Counted from the first letter of the stretch, positions 24,443 to 33,758 are shown. The stretch is DNA of 64,000 nt from an uncultured Flavobacteriaceae bacterium (GCA_947495135.1 CANLXN010000001.1:434001-498000); one strand, 5' to 3'. Notes: generated by a model not told the origin, from the sequence alone. Numbers and translations are program-made.

Positions 24443-25522
24443 TTAACAATGAAAATTTTTATAAAAATTAAACGACTTGTAAATCAATTCGTTAGGTACG
24501 GTGCAGTTTAGTTTGTAATTACCAATATCCTCTAAAAGAACAAAATGAATTTGACCATTACTATTCTTTTTATCGAAGATGAGTAGTTTAATGATTTCTT
24601 CAATATCTGCTTCTGTAAAAACTACTTTTTCAAAATGATTGAGAATCAATTTGGTTGTTTCTTCTAGCTTTTTCTTTGGAAATGAGAGTTGCTCACTTGA
24701 AATAAAGGTTGCGAGAATCATACCTATGGCAATCGCCTCACCATGCAATAGATGCGTTTTGTTCGCGGTTTTTAAGAAGTAAGATTCGATTGCGTGACCT
24801 AAGGTGTGTCCATAGTTGAGTGTCTTCCGAAGTCCTTGCTCTCGGGGATCTTCGGTAATGACATTATTTTTTATGATCACAGATTCCCAAACCAATTCTG
24901 CCACTTCTTGTGTATCTGAAATATCCATAGTGGATACTCGTTCTAAGTAACTCTGTGAGTGGATAAATCCGTGTTTGATCATTTCAGCCATTCCCGAAGT
25001 GAATTCGGCTCTAGGCAGCGTGCCTAAAAATGCTGTGTCTATAATAACTGTTTTGGGGTTCTTGATGATTCCTATCTGATTCTTAAGTGCTCCTAGATCG
25101 ACGCCATTTTTACCACCTACAGAGGCATCTACCATGGAAAGAAGAGAGGTTGGAATATTTATGAACTCAATTCCGCGTTGATAGGTACAGGCCACAAAAC
25201 CTCCCAAATCTGTAACTACACCGCCTCCCAAATTAATAACTAAGCTCTTGCGATCTGCTCTCAGTTGAGAAAGCTCACTCCATAATGTCATGCAAGTGTG
25301 TATAGTTTTATTCTCTTCACCTGCTGGAATTGTTAAAATTAAAGGTTGTAAAGAACTCTCCAATTGTTCAAGGAAGTGAGGGAGGCATAGACCCTTTGTG
25401 TTGGTGTCTGTTACAATAAAGATTTTTGATGGGTTTAAGTCCAGAATAATTTTATTCATTGCTTTCCATGCACCTTTATTGCAAAATACGGATCCGTCTT
25501 CTTTGATAATGTTTTTTTCCAT
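24443..25522 (-). CDS. aroB: 3-dehydroquinate synthase
   Basis: The 359-residue cytosolic enzyme makes 3-dehydroquinate from DAHP, the second step of the shikimate pathway, using NAD and zinc. Visible motifs are the NAD-binding VTDTNTKGLCLPHFLE and IPAGEENKT, the glycine-rich LGGGVVTDLGGFVACTYQRG, PTSLLSMVDASVGGKNGVD, and the metal-site region LNYGHTLGHAIESY. I chose the ATG at 25522 (MEKNIIKEDG), which gives the family length; the longer frame runs through the divergent promoters. aroQ, the next pathway enzyme, is in the same window at 53211 but is not linked. Confidence 0.95.
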   Translation of the reverse strand: MEKNIIKEDGSVFCNKGAWKAMNKIILDLNPSKIFIVTDTNTKGLCLPHFLEQLESSLQPLILTIPAGEENKTIHTCMTLWSELSQLRADRKSLVINLGGGVVTDLGGFVACTYQRGIEFINIPTSLLSMVDASVGGKNGVDLGALKNQIGIIKNPKTVIIDTAFLGTLPRAEFTSGMAEMIKHGFIHSQSYLERVSTMDISDTQEVAELVWESVIIKNNVITEDPREQGLRKTLNYGHTLGHAIESYFLKTANKTHLLHGEAIAIGMILATFISSEQLSFPKKKLEETTKLILNHFEKVVFTEADIEEIIKLLIFDKKNSNGQIHFVLLEDIGNYKLNCTVPNELIYKSFNFYKNFHC

Positions 25523-25551
25523 AGGGAGTGAAATAGTCCTTTTCGAGACCT

Positions 25552-25569
25552 CAAATCTAAGTATATTTG
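25552..25569. promoter_or_regulatory. Back-to-back -7 boxes of aroB and proline dehydrogenase genes
   Basis: Minus strand TAGATTTG (25559-25552) lies 30 bases before the aroB ATG, and plus strand TATATTTG (25562-25569) lies 17 bases before the proline dehydrogenase ATG. Only two bases separate the boxes, so RNA polymerase should occupy one promoter at a time. Confidence 0.65.
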
Positions 25570-25586
25570 TATATAAAATTTCAAGA

Positions 25587-26759
25587 ATGACCACTAAACA
25601 TCTTTTTGATAACACGGAGACGGCATTTAAACTTAAAAACGATGCCCAATTAGAGCGCGCTTATTTTTTATTTAAAATGATCTCCAAAGAACCATTGGTT
25701 AAAATTGGAACTGCTGCTACCAAGTTTGCGCTTAACTTAAATCTACCAGTAGAAGGTTTGATTCGCTCTACCGTATTTGACCATTTCTGCGGTGGAGTAA
25801 ATGAAAAAGATTGTATGCCTGTGGTCGATAGTCTTGATTCGGTAAAAGTGTTTTCTGTTTTAGATTATTCAGTCGAAGGAAAGGAAGAGGAGGTGCAATT
25901 TGATGCGACGATGGAAAAAGTGATCGAACTTATACGTTTCGCCAGGCATAAAGAGGCTATGCCATTCTCAGTTTTTAAACCTACCGGTTTGGGTAGATTC
26001 ATGATATGGCAGAAAATTACAGAGAAGGAAACACTTACAGCGGCTGAGCAAGACGAATGGGAACGAATTAAGTTGAGGTACGAAAATATTTGTAAGGTAG
26101 CTCACGAATGTGATATAGCGCTCCTTATTGATGGTGAAGAGACATGGATGCAGGACGCCGCAGATGAACTTTGTGAGCAAATGATGGAGAAGTATAATAG
26201 GGAAAAACCTATTGTCTACAACACCCTGCAATGTTATCGTTGGGATCGTTTGGAATACTTAAAAGGTATTCATAAACGTGCTTTGGATAAAGGGTATCAT
26301 TTAGGCTTTAAGGTGGTGAGAGGTGCCTATATGGAAAAGGAGAATGATAGGGCAGAGGAACGAGGTTATCCTACACCTATTTGCGCAAATAAAAAGGCAA
26401 CAGACGACCTTTTTAATAGTGTAGTAGAGTACATTATTAATCACTTAGAAGAAATCTCTCTCTTCCTTGGATCGCACAATGAGGAAAGTAGTTATTTAGC
26501 GATGCAACACATGGCCGCAAAGAGAATAAAAAGGAGCGATCATCGAATCTGGTTTGGGCAGCTCTATGGCATGAGTGATCATATTAGTTATAATCTCGCG
26601 GAAGAAGGTTATAATGTTGCTAAATACATTCCTTTTGGTCCAGTTAAAGATGTAATGCCATACTTAATTAGAAGAGCAGAAGAGAATACGTCAGTTGCAG
26701 GACAGACCAGTAGGGAACTAGACCTCATAAAGCGAGAAAAAAAGCGAAGAAAAATCTAA
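25587..26759 (+). CDS. Proline dehydrogenase
   Basis: The 390-residue FAD enzyme oxidises proline to delta-1-pyrroline-5-carboxylate. It is the monofunctional form, without the P5C dehydrogenase domain of PutA. Barrel motifs are visible: FSVFKPTGLGRF, LLIDGEETWMQDAADELC, YNTLQCYRWDRLEYL, GFKVVRGAYMEKENDRAEERG, FLGSHNEESSYLA, FGQLYGMSDHISYNLA and VAKYIPFGPVKDVMPYLIRR, the last with the proline-carboxylate Arg pair. I chose ATG 25587, just after the -7 box; the longer frame overlaps aroB. The GNAT gene follows at 52 bases. Confidence 0.95.
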   Translation: MTTKHLFDNTETAFKLKNDAQLERAYFLFKMISKEPLVKIGTAATKFALNLNLPVEGLIRSTVFDHFCGGVNEKDCMPVVDSLDSVKVFSVLDYSVEGKEEEVQFDATMEKVIELIRFARHKEAMPFSVFKPTGLGRFMIWQKITEKETLTAAEQDEWERIKLRYENICKVAHECDIALLIDGEETWMQDAADELCEQMMEKYNREKPIVYNTLQCYRWDRLEYLKGIHKRALDKGYHLGFKVVRGAYMEKENDRAEERGYPTPICANKKATDDLFNSVVEYIINHLEEISLFLGSHNEESSYLAMQHMAAKRIKRSDHRIWFGQLYGMSDHISYNLAEEGYNVAKYIPFGPVKDVMPYLIRRAEENTSVAGQTSRELDLIKREKKRRKI

Positions 26760-26811
26760 ATTCACCATCACCTAAGAACTTATTTATTGGGTGAAAATTT
26801 CAGAATAAAAT

Positions 26812-27273
26812 ATGATCCAGCTTCTTCATCAAAAGAAGATAGAAATAGCCCAAAAAATGCACTGCGTTTTTCAGGTTTCTTATGCTGTGGAGGCAAAATT
26901 ATTAGGAGCAGAAGAATTTTTCCCTCCGCTAAAAAGAACAGTTGCGGACTTACAGAAGAGCGATACTCAATTTTATGGTTACTGGAAACAGCATTCGCTA
27001 GCCGCGGTTATAGAATTAAAAAAAGAACCTACTTCAACGCATGTTCAAAGCCTTATCGTAGACCCGCTGTATTTTAGACAGGGAATTGGCAGAAAATTAT
27101 TGGAGTTTGCTGAAAGGATAGCATCTGGGGTTATTACGGTTGAAACAGGACTTGCAAATGCACCTGCCTGCGCCCTTTACGAGAATTTTGGTTTCGTAAA
27201 GGAGAAAACCTATTTAACCGATGTTGGAATAGAAAAGATCCGGTTTCGCCTAGATAAGCCCCAAACGAGCTAA
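26812..27273 (+). CDS. GNAT-family N-acetyltransferase
   Basis: The 153-residue protein is a single GNAT domain. The acetyl-CoA loop is in LIVDPLYFRQGIGRKLLEFAE (residues 84-104), and the final strand region is ANAPACALYENFGFVKEKTY. The N-terminal half is divergent, so no subfamily is assigned and the substrate is unknown. It follows proline dehydrogenase on the same strand and may be co-transcribed. An overlapping 96-codon frame from 26787 in another phase is a shadow. Confidence 0.85.
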   Translation: MIQLLHQKKIEIAQKMHCVFQVSYAVEAKLLGAEEFFPPLKRTVADLQKSDTQFYGYWKQHSLAAVIELKKEPTSTHVQSLIVDPLYFRQGIGRKLLEFAERIASGVITVETGLANAPACALYENFGFVKEKTYLTDVGIEKIRFRLDKPQTS

Positions 27274-27278
27274 TCCAC

Positions 27279-29438
27279 TTATCGCGTAAACAGCTTTACA
27301 GCCAACTCTTCGCTTCCTTCTTCATATAAACGAATGATATGTTGAGTAGTTTTTTCTTCAGGCTTGCCATAATTCTCTTGCACAGTACACTTCAAAAACG
27401 TAGGATCGTTGTTTCCTTCAGATCGATTGCCTAAATACTTCACATTGATGATCCATTGTCCTTTGGCTCCTCCATCAATCTCGAACTCTTCTATTTGAGA
27501 TCCGTTTACTAGTTCGTTAGCAATCATTCTTTCATTGTTCTTAGTATGCTCCCATTTTGAAAATAAATTAGACGGATTTACAAACTGCAATTCGAATTCT
27601 GCATCCGAATTACTCCATTCGAAAATAACCCTTGCATCTAGGGGTTGTTGCTTCAAATGTTTTACTTGGATTTTGCTTAAATCTAGCGCTTCTTTTTTGG
27701 CAGCAACTAAGTTTCTTATTTCCTTATCTGCAATAGCGGTTAAGTCTGAAAAATCCAGCGCTGGATTCACGGTGCCATTTTCGATACCCACAAGTATTTC
27801 GAGTGCTAATTGATAATTACCTACTCTTCTATTCGCCAATGCTACATCCAAATAGGCCTGTGTGTTTTGCGGATACTTTTCGATAAACTCGTTGGCGATG
27901 TCCAAAGCCAATTGTTTATTACCTTCCGTCTCAGCTTTAAAGAAAGCGCCACGAATAGCCGCCACTGGACTATCACTTTTCTCAATGGCATTGTAGATAA
28001 TTTGATTGGATAACACTGGAGAAGAAGCTTTAAAGAAATTCGCTACGTCTATAAAGTAGGCCGGGTTGCTCCAGTATTGTTCACGTTGATTGAGATAGGC
28101 GTTATACGCATTCTCCACAGTGGATTGTGCACTTAATTGCGACAGATACGGGGTGATTACTTCTCCCGCCTTAGCTTCCACATTACCTTCGTACAAGTTC
28201 TTGGGCTTAGGAGCAGGTTCGCCGTTTTCGGCAGCTTTCTGCGCTGCGGCCATTTTAGTAGTGATAAGGATAACGCCGCTCGATCCTTCTGACCCGTAAT
28301 TGTTGGTAGCCGCTAATCCTTTGAGAACCGTAACATCTGCAATGCTGTTTGGGTCTATAAAGTCTGTTAATTGAATGTTAGCACCTCTGTCTGCCGAACT
28401 AGAACGAGCTATTGGGGCTCCATCGATAATAATTAATGGGTAATTATTACCGAAAAGAGTAGATAAGCCTCGGATGACACTCTGGCTTAAATCTTGATTC
28501 GTTCCTCTAGTGACTCCTGCAAATTTTCCTTCGGTTGCATCAGAGATATTGGTGTTGATTTCGGTGATTTGTTCGTCACCAATGGACGAAACTGAGAAAC
28601 CTACCTTTCGCTTATCTCTTTTGTTGAAACCTGTGCTTACTACGTTCGGTTCAGTTTCAACTAGTTCCTTTCTAATTAAAACTTGGTCTAATTCGATTCC
28701 CCTGCTTTTAATCCAGACGTTAAGCGTGTTTTCTCTTCCTACCACTTTTTCGACAGCAGGCAAGGCCGGAGCAGAGAATACAAGGGTAGAGCCTTGTTTT
28801 GCTCGAATAGAGTATGTTCCGTTTTTCTTGGCAGTTACTGTATTATCTGTTCCTTTCACCGAAATACTAATATCCTCATTTCCGCTGTCATCAGAATATA
28901 TATTTCCGGTGTAAATAACCATAGATTCACCATTCTCATACATGGAACTTGCAACTTGGGGAGATAGCGTAACTAAACGACCCTTATTCCCTAAGGCTAA
29001 GTATTTAAGGCTCTCCATGTCTGCGGTGGCCATACTATTAATTACGTAGAGGGTGCCTTCAATTTTGGGGATATCACCCAAGGCATTTTCGTCACCATCT
29101 GTAAATAGGAGCAAGGTGTGGTCTTGACCAATGGGTGTTAGATTTTGATAAGAAGTCCCGCCATCGTAAATAGAGGTGGACAATGCTGTCTTTATTTGAT
29201 CCCAATTCCCGTCTACAACGTTAAATGTTTTCTTCTTAGAATTTACGTTGTTAAAGGCAATAAGCTCTACTTGAGCGTTTTCATATTTTTTGAAGTAGCT
29301 ATCTAAAAATTCAAACTCTTTAGCAGTATTTCTATTCTTCATGGATAGGGAAGTATCCCAACCAATAGTTACACTAGTTTGAGCATTGGCAAGAAATACA
29401 CTGAAAATAGTTAAAATAAGAAGTCCACGGTTTAACAT
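27279..29438 (-). CDS. Secreted VWA / carboxypeptidase-like / TonB-plug / TPR fusion protein
   Basis: The 719-residue protein has a signal peptide (MLNRGLLILTIFSVFLANAQ) and then a von Willebrand A-like domain (21-160) with a MIDAS DxSxS at 28-32 (WDTSLSM), a Thr in GGTSY and Asp114 in FTDGDEN. A CarboxypepD_reg-like beta domain spans about 185-245. A TonB-dependent receptor plug domain spans about 265-395 (SDATEGKFAGVTRGT, NNYPLIIIDGAPI, SIADVTVLKGLAATNNYG, SSGVILITTK). A helical TPR-like part (about 480-590) and a C-terminal beta domain (600-719) follow. No outer-membrane barrel is present, so it is not a transporter. Role unknown; it may be a periplasmic or surface interaction protein built from SusC-type parts. 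Confidence 0.85.
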   Translation of the reverse strand: MLNRGLLILTIFSVFLANAQTSVTIGWDTSLSMKNRNTAKEFEFLDSYFKKYENAQVELIAFNNVNSKKKTFNVVDGNWDQIKTALSTSIYDGGTSYQNLTPIGQDHTLLLFTDGDENALGDIPKIEGTLYVINSMATADMESLKYLALGNKGRLVTLSPQVASSMYENGESMVIYTGNIYSDDSGNEDISISVKGTDNTVTAKKNGTYSIRAKQGSTLVFSAPALPAVEKVVGRENTLNVWIKSRGIELDQVLIRKELVETEPNVVSTGFNKRDKRKVGFSVSSIGDEQITEINTNISDATEGKFAGVTRGTNQDLSQSVIRGLSTLFGNNYPLIIIDGAPIARSSSADRGANIQLTDFIDPNSIADVTVLKGLAATNNYGSEGSSGVILITTKMAAAQKAAENGEPAPKPKNLYEGNVEAKAGEVITPYLSQLSAQSTVENAYNAYLNQREQYWSNPAYFIDVANFFKASSPVLSNQIIYNAIEKSDSPVAAIRGAFFKAETEGNKQLALDIANEFIEKYPQNTQAYLDVALANRRVGNYQLALEILVGIENGTVNPALDFSDLTAIADKEIRNLVAAKKEALDLSKIQVKHLKQQPLDARVIFEWSNSDAEFELQFVNPSNLFSKWEHTKNNERMIANELVNGSQIEEFEIDGGAKGQWIINVKYLGNRSEGNNDPTFLKCTVQENYGKPEEKTTQHIIRLYEEGSEELAVKLFTR

Positions 29439-29605
29439 AGTAAGGATGTTTGTTAGTCTGCACTAAAATAATGCAGGTAAGTGAATTTTCGGTATAATCC
29501 GATAAAAAATTACTTGTATCCATGCTCTTAATTGTTAAAAATAATTATTCAACTAAAATTTTACACGTATTTTTAATCTAGCTTTCACCTTGAAATTATT
29601 ACTGA

Positions 29606-29613
29606 TATCTTTG
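29606..29613 (+). promoter_or_regulatory. -7 box of serine hydrolase gene
   Basis: TATCTTTG matches TAnnTTTG, 16 bases before the ATG at 29630. Confidence 0.55.
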
Positions 29614-29629
29614 AGTAAAACATCGAGTA

Positions 29630-30781
29630 ATGAAAAAGCACATCTATATCGCAGTTTTGTTAATAGTCTTGGTAAGCTGCAAAGAAGTATCTAAGCAAGA
29701 AGTTGTAAAGGATGGTAATGAGGTGTCAACCATCCTATTCCAACAGACTTTAGATTCTATTTACAAGGCTCACCCAACTTCAAAAGGGTTGATGATTCAT
29801 ATAGAAATGCCAGATAGTGGAATTTCTTGGAGTGGAGCAGTAGGTATATCAGATACTATATCCAAGGCTCCAATAGACCCAGGGCAGCCAGCACTTATAG
29901 CGAGCAATACCAAAACTTACACAGCAGTAACTATACTTCGGTTAGTGGAAGAAGGGAAGCTGAAATTGGATCAGGCTATTGAGAGTTTGATTTCTGAAAA
30001 GTCAAGCGTATTGCTCTCTAATACTGGATACGACCTTCAAGGCATTACGGTTGCTCATTTGTTATCTCACACTAGCGGAATTAGAGATTATGTAAATGAA
30101 GATTATATGAATGCAATTGATCAGAACAAGAAACATCGATGGACTAGAGATGAGCAAATTGAGTTGTCCATGAAGATTGGCGGGCCATTGGCAAGTCCCG
30201 GAGTGGTATTTAGTTATGCAGATATAAATTTTCTATTGGCAACAGAAATTATCGAGCCTTTTACCGGAGAACCTTTTAATAAGGCGATCGCCCGTTGGAT
30301 TGGTTTTGAGAACCAAGGGTTAACAGAAACATGGTTTGTTAGTTTAGACAGTGTTCCTAGCGACAGTAAACCTTTGGTTTGTCAATATTACAGCGAAGTA
30401 GGATGGAATTCTTATGAACTTGATCCGTCCTTCGATTTGTACGGAGCTGGCGGTATAGCTGCTACAACAAAGGATTTGGCACTGTTTTCGCAAAGATTAT
30501 TCGAGGGTAAGATTGTAAAAGACCCAAAAGTGCTAGAATTGATTTACACTAAAATGCCCATAAAAGAAGGGGAGGACCCTCATTATTTATTAGGTATAAT
30601 GGATTCAGAATATAACGGATATGAAGGATATGGTCATGGCGGATTTTGGGGAACCACGGTTCAGTATTTTCCAGAACTGAATGCATCTGTGGCGGTTTAC
30701 GTTTTAGAACGTGATAATCGTATATTGCGCTTAGATATATTAGAAAGTGTCGTTAATTTAATGGCTAAGAACAAATTATAG
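29630..30781 (+). CDS. Beta-lactamase-fold serine hydrolase, lipoprotein
   Basis: The 383-residue protein has a lipoprotein signal (MKKHIYIAVLLIVLVSCKE, Cys17) and a class C beta-lactamase / DD-peptidase-like domain. The nucleophile motif SxxK is ASNTKTYTAV (Ser92, Lys95). The second motif is FSYADINF, with Asp198 where most relatives have Asn (YxN), and the third is HGGFWGTTVQ. Relatives include D-aminopeptidases, esterases and PBP-like enzymes; the substrate is not clear. The S15 peptidase gene follows at 32 bases, so both probably act on peptides at the envelope as one operon. Confidence 0.88.
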   Translation: MKKHIYIAVLLIVLVSCKEVSKQEVVKDGNEVSTILFQQTLDSIYKAHPTSKGLMIHIEMPDSGISWSGAVGISDTISKAPIDPGQPALIASNTKTYTAVTILRLVEEGKLKLDQAIESLISEKSSVLLSNTGYDLQGITVAHLLSHTSGIRDYVNEDYMNAIDQNKKHRWTRDEQIELSMKIGGPLASPGVVFSYADINFLLATEIIEPFTGEPFNKAIARWIGFENQGLTETWFVSLDSVPSDSKPLVCQYYSEVGWNSYELDPSFDLYGAGGIAATTKDLALFSQRLFEGKIVKDPKVLELIYTKMPIKEGEDPHYLLGIMDSEYNGYEGYGHGGFWGTTVQYFPELNASVAVYVLERDNRILRLDILESVVNLMAKNKL

Positions 30782-30813
30782 GAACAAATATTTCAGAAGA
30801 AAAAAACACAAAA

Positions 30814-32646
30814 ATGAAGAAGTCAGCTAACATTTCAATATTTATTGCCTGTTTAATAGCAGGAATGTCGTTAACAATCGCTCAAGAAAAAGTAGTGCCT
30901 GTTTTTAAAGATGGAGAGGCGCAGATCGTGGAGGGTTTTAACGATGCAAGCAAATGGTTGAGACATGATCTTTTTGTGGAAACCGATTTTGATACTGATG
31001 GGGATGGTAAAATGGATCGAATGCATGTATCGGTAACTAGGCCCGCTCAAACAGAGACCGAAGGTTTAAAGCTTCCTGTAATTTATGTTTCCAGTCCATA
31101 TTTTGCTGGAGTAGCTCCAAACGCTGAAGGTTTGTTCTACGATGTTAAACATGAGTTAGGAGATACACCTAAGAAACGAACTCATGTAGAAGTAACGCGT
31201 AGAGGAGAACGTCCTGTTATTTCAAACTCACATATTAAGAAATGGGTGCCAAGAGGCTATATCGTGGTTCACTCTTCCTCACCAGGAACTGGTTTTTCAC
31301 AAGGATCTCCAACAGTTGGAGGAGATAACGAATCCTTAGCTCCCAAGAGTGTAGTGGAATGGTTATGCGGACGTAGAAAGGGGTATACTGAACCAAGTTC
31401 TATGGAAGAGGTGAAAGCATATTGGTCGACTGGGAAAGTAGGTATGACAGGAACTTCTTATAACGGTACTTTGCCTTTGGCCGCCGCAACTACAGGGGTT
31501 GAAGGTTTGGAAGCAATTATTCCTATTGCTCCAAATACATCCTACTACCATTATTACAGGTCTAATGGTTTGGTGCGCAGTCCAGGAGGATATTTAGGGG
31601 AAGATATTGATGTGTTATACGATTTTATCCATAGTGGAGATGAGTCTAAGCGCGCTTACAATAATGCAAATACCCGTGACATTGAGTTGGCAAATGGGAT
31701 GGATCGCATTACTGGTGATTACAACGATTTTTGGGCTGGGCGTGATTATCTGAATGATATGGCACCCATGAAAGCTGCTTTGTTAATGTCACATGGTTTT
31801 AATGATTGGAATGTGATGCCTGAACATAGCTACCGTATTTATGAGGCAGCGAAAGCACAGGGAATTCCTTCACAGATTTATTATCATCAAAACGGTCACG
31901 GTGGGCCACCACCCGTTAAAATGATGAATCGTTGGTTTACGCATTACTTGCATGGAGTTGATAATGGTGTAGAAAATGATGCTAGGGCATGGATTGTGAG
32001 AGAAAACGACAGACAAGATAACCCAACTGCGTATCCAGAATATCCTAACCCTTTAGCGCAGGAGGTACAACTTCATCCGGTCAAGGGTGGTGAGAAGGTT
32101 GGAGCTTTGTCACTCAACAAGTCAAGACGTCAAGGAAAAGAGAAATTAGTTGATGATTATTCTATTGATGGAGCAAGTTTGGCTCAAGCAGAAACCTCTA
32201 GTCACCGTTTGTTGTATGCTACCCCTGTTTTGAATGAAGATGTTCATATTTCGGGAGCTCCTAAGGTTACTGTTTCACTTTCTAGTAGTAAGCCTGCTGC
32301 TAATCTTTCAGTTTGGTTGGTTTCATTGCCTTGGAATCCAGATAGTAAGGCTAAGATTACAGATAATATTATTACACGTGGTTGGGCAGATCCACAAAAT
32401 CATAAATCGATTCGTGAAGGTGAACCATTGGTGCCAGGAACGTTTTATGACGTAACTTTTGATCTCATGCCAGATGATCAAATTATAGCGAAGGGGCAGC
32501 AAATAGGTTTAATGATCTTCTCGAGTGATAAGGAATTTACGCTATGGCCGTCACCAGGGACAGAACTCACAGTTGATTTAGCTAAAACTACGCTTACGTT
32601 GCCGGTTGTTGGAGGAGCAAAGAGTTTAAAAAGTACTTTTAAATAA
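30814..32646 (+). CDS. Xaa-Pro dipeptidyl-peptidase-like S15 hydrolase, secreted
   Basis: The 610-residue protein has a signal peptide (MKKSANISIF to TIAQ, about 24 residues) and an S15/CocE alpha/beta-hydrolase domain. The nucleophile elbow is GMTGTSYNGTLPLAAA (Ser215), the acid in SHGFNDWNVMPEH, and the base in YYHQNGHGGPPP. A C-terminal jelly-roll domain (VHISGAPKVTVSLSSSKPAANLSVW) completes the family layout. S15 members release X-Pro dipeptides or hydrolyse esters/amides. Cell location should be periplasm or outside. It is downstream of a beta-lactamase-fold hydrolase and upstream of a small membrane protein. Confidence 0.92.
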   Translation: MKKSANISIFIACLIAGMSLTIAQEKVVPVFKDGEAQIVEGFNDASKWLRHDLFVETDFDTDGDGKMDRMHVSVTRPAQTETEGLKLPVIYVSSPYFAGVAPNAEGLFYDVKHELGDTPKKRTHVEVTRRGERPVISNSHIKKWVPRGYIVVHSSSPGTGFSQGSPTVGGDNESLAPKSVVEWLCGRRKGYTEPSSMEEVKAYWSTGKVGMTGTSYNGTLPLAAATTGVEGLEAIIPIAPNTSYYHYYRSNGLVRSPGGYLGEDIDVLYDFIHSGDESKRAYNNANTRDIELANGMDRITGDYNDFWAGRDYLNDMAPMKAALLMSHGFNDWNVMPEHSYRIYEAAKAQGIPSQIYYHQNGHGGPPPVKMMNRWFTHYLHGVDNGVENDARAWIVRENDRQDNPTAYPEYPNPLAQEVQLHPVKGGEKVGALSLNKSRRQGKEKLVDDYSIDGASLAQAETSSHRLLYATPVLNEDVHISGAPKVTVSLSSSKPAANLSVWLVSLPWNPDSKAKITDNIITRGWADPQNHKSIREGEPLVPGTFYDVTFDLMPDDQIIAKGQQIGLMIFSSDKEFTLWPSPGTELTVDLAKTTLTLPVVGGAKSLKSTFK

Positions 32647-32662
32647 TTGAAACATTTGTAGT

Positions 32663-33031
32663 TTGAAGTGGTACGCCATTGCGATTGGATTAAATCTATC
32701 TCTAGTACTGCTACTGATGTCCATTTATACTCTTAATGGAGATGGGTTCCTTGTGAATGTTGCTTATTTTATGAGCTTAGCCGTCTGTCTCGTATCGTAT
32801 ATCCCTTATTTTTTTATTGGGTGGAGCGTTTTGAAAATACAGCGAAATACTGAAGTCGTACTGTTTTATTTACCCTCAGCTATTGCCTTTTTTGTTTTTA
32901 TATTCAGTTTGAAAATATTGGTCATTAACATAGGAGGGTTTGGGTGTATTTCATTGATTGTGTTCGTTTTAAACGGATTTACGCAACTTTTACTTCAATA
33001 CCGGTATTCACTTATAATGAAAGCAATTTAA
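32663..33031 (+). CDS. Small four-helix membrane protein
   Basis: The 122-residue protein contains about four hydrophobic segments (WYAIAIGLNLSLVLLLMSIY, FLVNVAYFMSLAVCLVSYIP, VVLFYLPSAIAFFVFIFSL, FGCISLIVFVLNGFTQLLL) and no other recognisable feature. The start is uncertain: the frame opens with TTG at 32663, 16 bases after the S15 stop; the first ATG would delete most of the first helix. It may belong to the same operon as the S15 gene. Family unknown. Confidence 0.55.
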   Translation: MKWYAIAIGLNLSLVLLLMSIYTLNGDGFLVNVAYFMSLAVCLVSYIPYFFIGWSVLKIQRNTEVVLFYLPSAIAFFVFIFSLKILVINIGGFGCISLIVFVLNGFTQLLLQYRYSLIMKAI

Positions 33032-33352
33032 TCTTATTTGTCTTAAAATACCGGATGTTTCTTTTTAGTGAGATCTTCTGAAATTTACTTTATGTTTCAT
33101 CTGGCTTTTAACATTTTAAAACGGCAAACGGATTGAGCGTATTACAACTCTATATCCTACATTTTTAGTTTTGTTACCTGTAGATGTAATTTTTTAGAAT
33201 TAATTAGGGGTAAGCGGATTTACGAATCCCTTACCTTTAAACAGATGCATTCCTCTTTAGTGGTAGTTTTAGATGTATGATTCTGAAAATTTTATGGGGG
33301 CGAAGCCCAGGCCAGATATGAAGAAAGTTTCTAACTAAGATGTTATAGTGTT
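33032..33352. other. 321-base intergenic region with one clear hairpin
   Basis: No gene was found here. The one strong structure is a hairpin at 33209-33235: GGTAAG and GGATT pair with AATCC and CTTACC around TACG, with one bulged C. No strong T run follows on either strand, so I do not call it a terminator. The region lies between convergent genes. Confidence 0.5.
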
Positions 33353-33736
33353 TTAGTCCTTGTTTTTGTAAACTTCTAAAATGCTTACTAATTCATCACA
33401 GTTTTCGACCATCATCTTTATGTTTTTATCTAAAACCTCTCCTTCGATTGCATAGATTTTGCAGGAATCTAACTTTGTATTACTTTCTGAAAACAATACG
33501 TTTCCATCTAATAGTAAAGCAGATATAGCCGAAGTATCGAGTCCGTTTTGAGAAAGAAACAAAGTTGCGTTTTCCGTAACAACGCGATCTTTCATGCGAA
33601 TGTTCTTAAGTGTTCTAGCATTGGGACCATAGCTATAGTCACAAGAGGCGCCACTTTGACCAACATAGAAATATAAAATTATGAGTCCTATTCCAAAGCC
33701 TCCCAGGTAAAAAAGAATTCGTTTAAATAATGGCAT
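33353..33736 (-). CDS. Membrane-anchored small protein, unknown
   Basis: The 127-residue protein has an N-terminal transmembrane anchor (FKRILFYLGGFGIGLIILYFYV) and an extracytoplasmic part with three Cys (SCDYSYG, LDSCKIYAIEG, VENCDELVSI). The middle (ENATLFLSQNGLDTSAISAL) is alpha/beta. I do not know the family with certainty; I recall similar proteins beside alanine dehydrogenase genes in Flavobacteriaceae. Gap to the Ald stop is 22 bases, same strand, so it is probably the second gene of that operon. Confidence 0.72.
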   Translation of the reverse strand: MPLFKRILFYLGGFGIGLIILYFYVGQSGASCDYSYGPNARTLKNIRMKDRVVTENATLFLSQNGLDTSAISALLLDGNVLFSESNTKLDSCKIYAIEGEVLDKNIKMMVENCDELVSILEVYKNKD

Positions 33737-33758
33737 GCGTTAAGTTTAGATGCAGGAG

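Noticed and set aside
26787-27077. 96-codon frame overlapping the GNAT gene
   Set aside because: It is a shadow in another phase; the GNAT frame has clear family motifs.
29480-29510. TTTTCGG/CCGATAAAA dyad in the gap before the serine hydrolase
   Set aside because: The pairing is short and interrupted; I could not tell it from chance.
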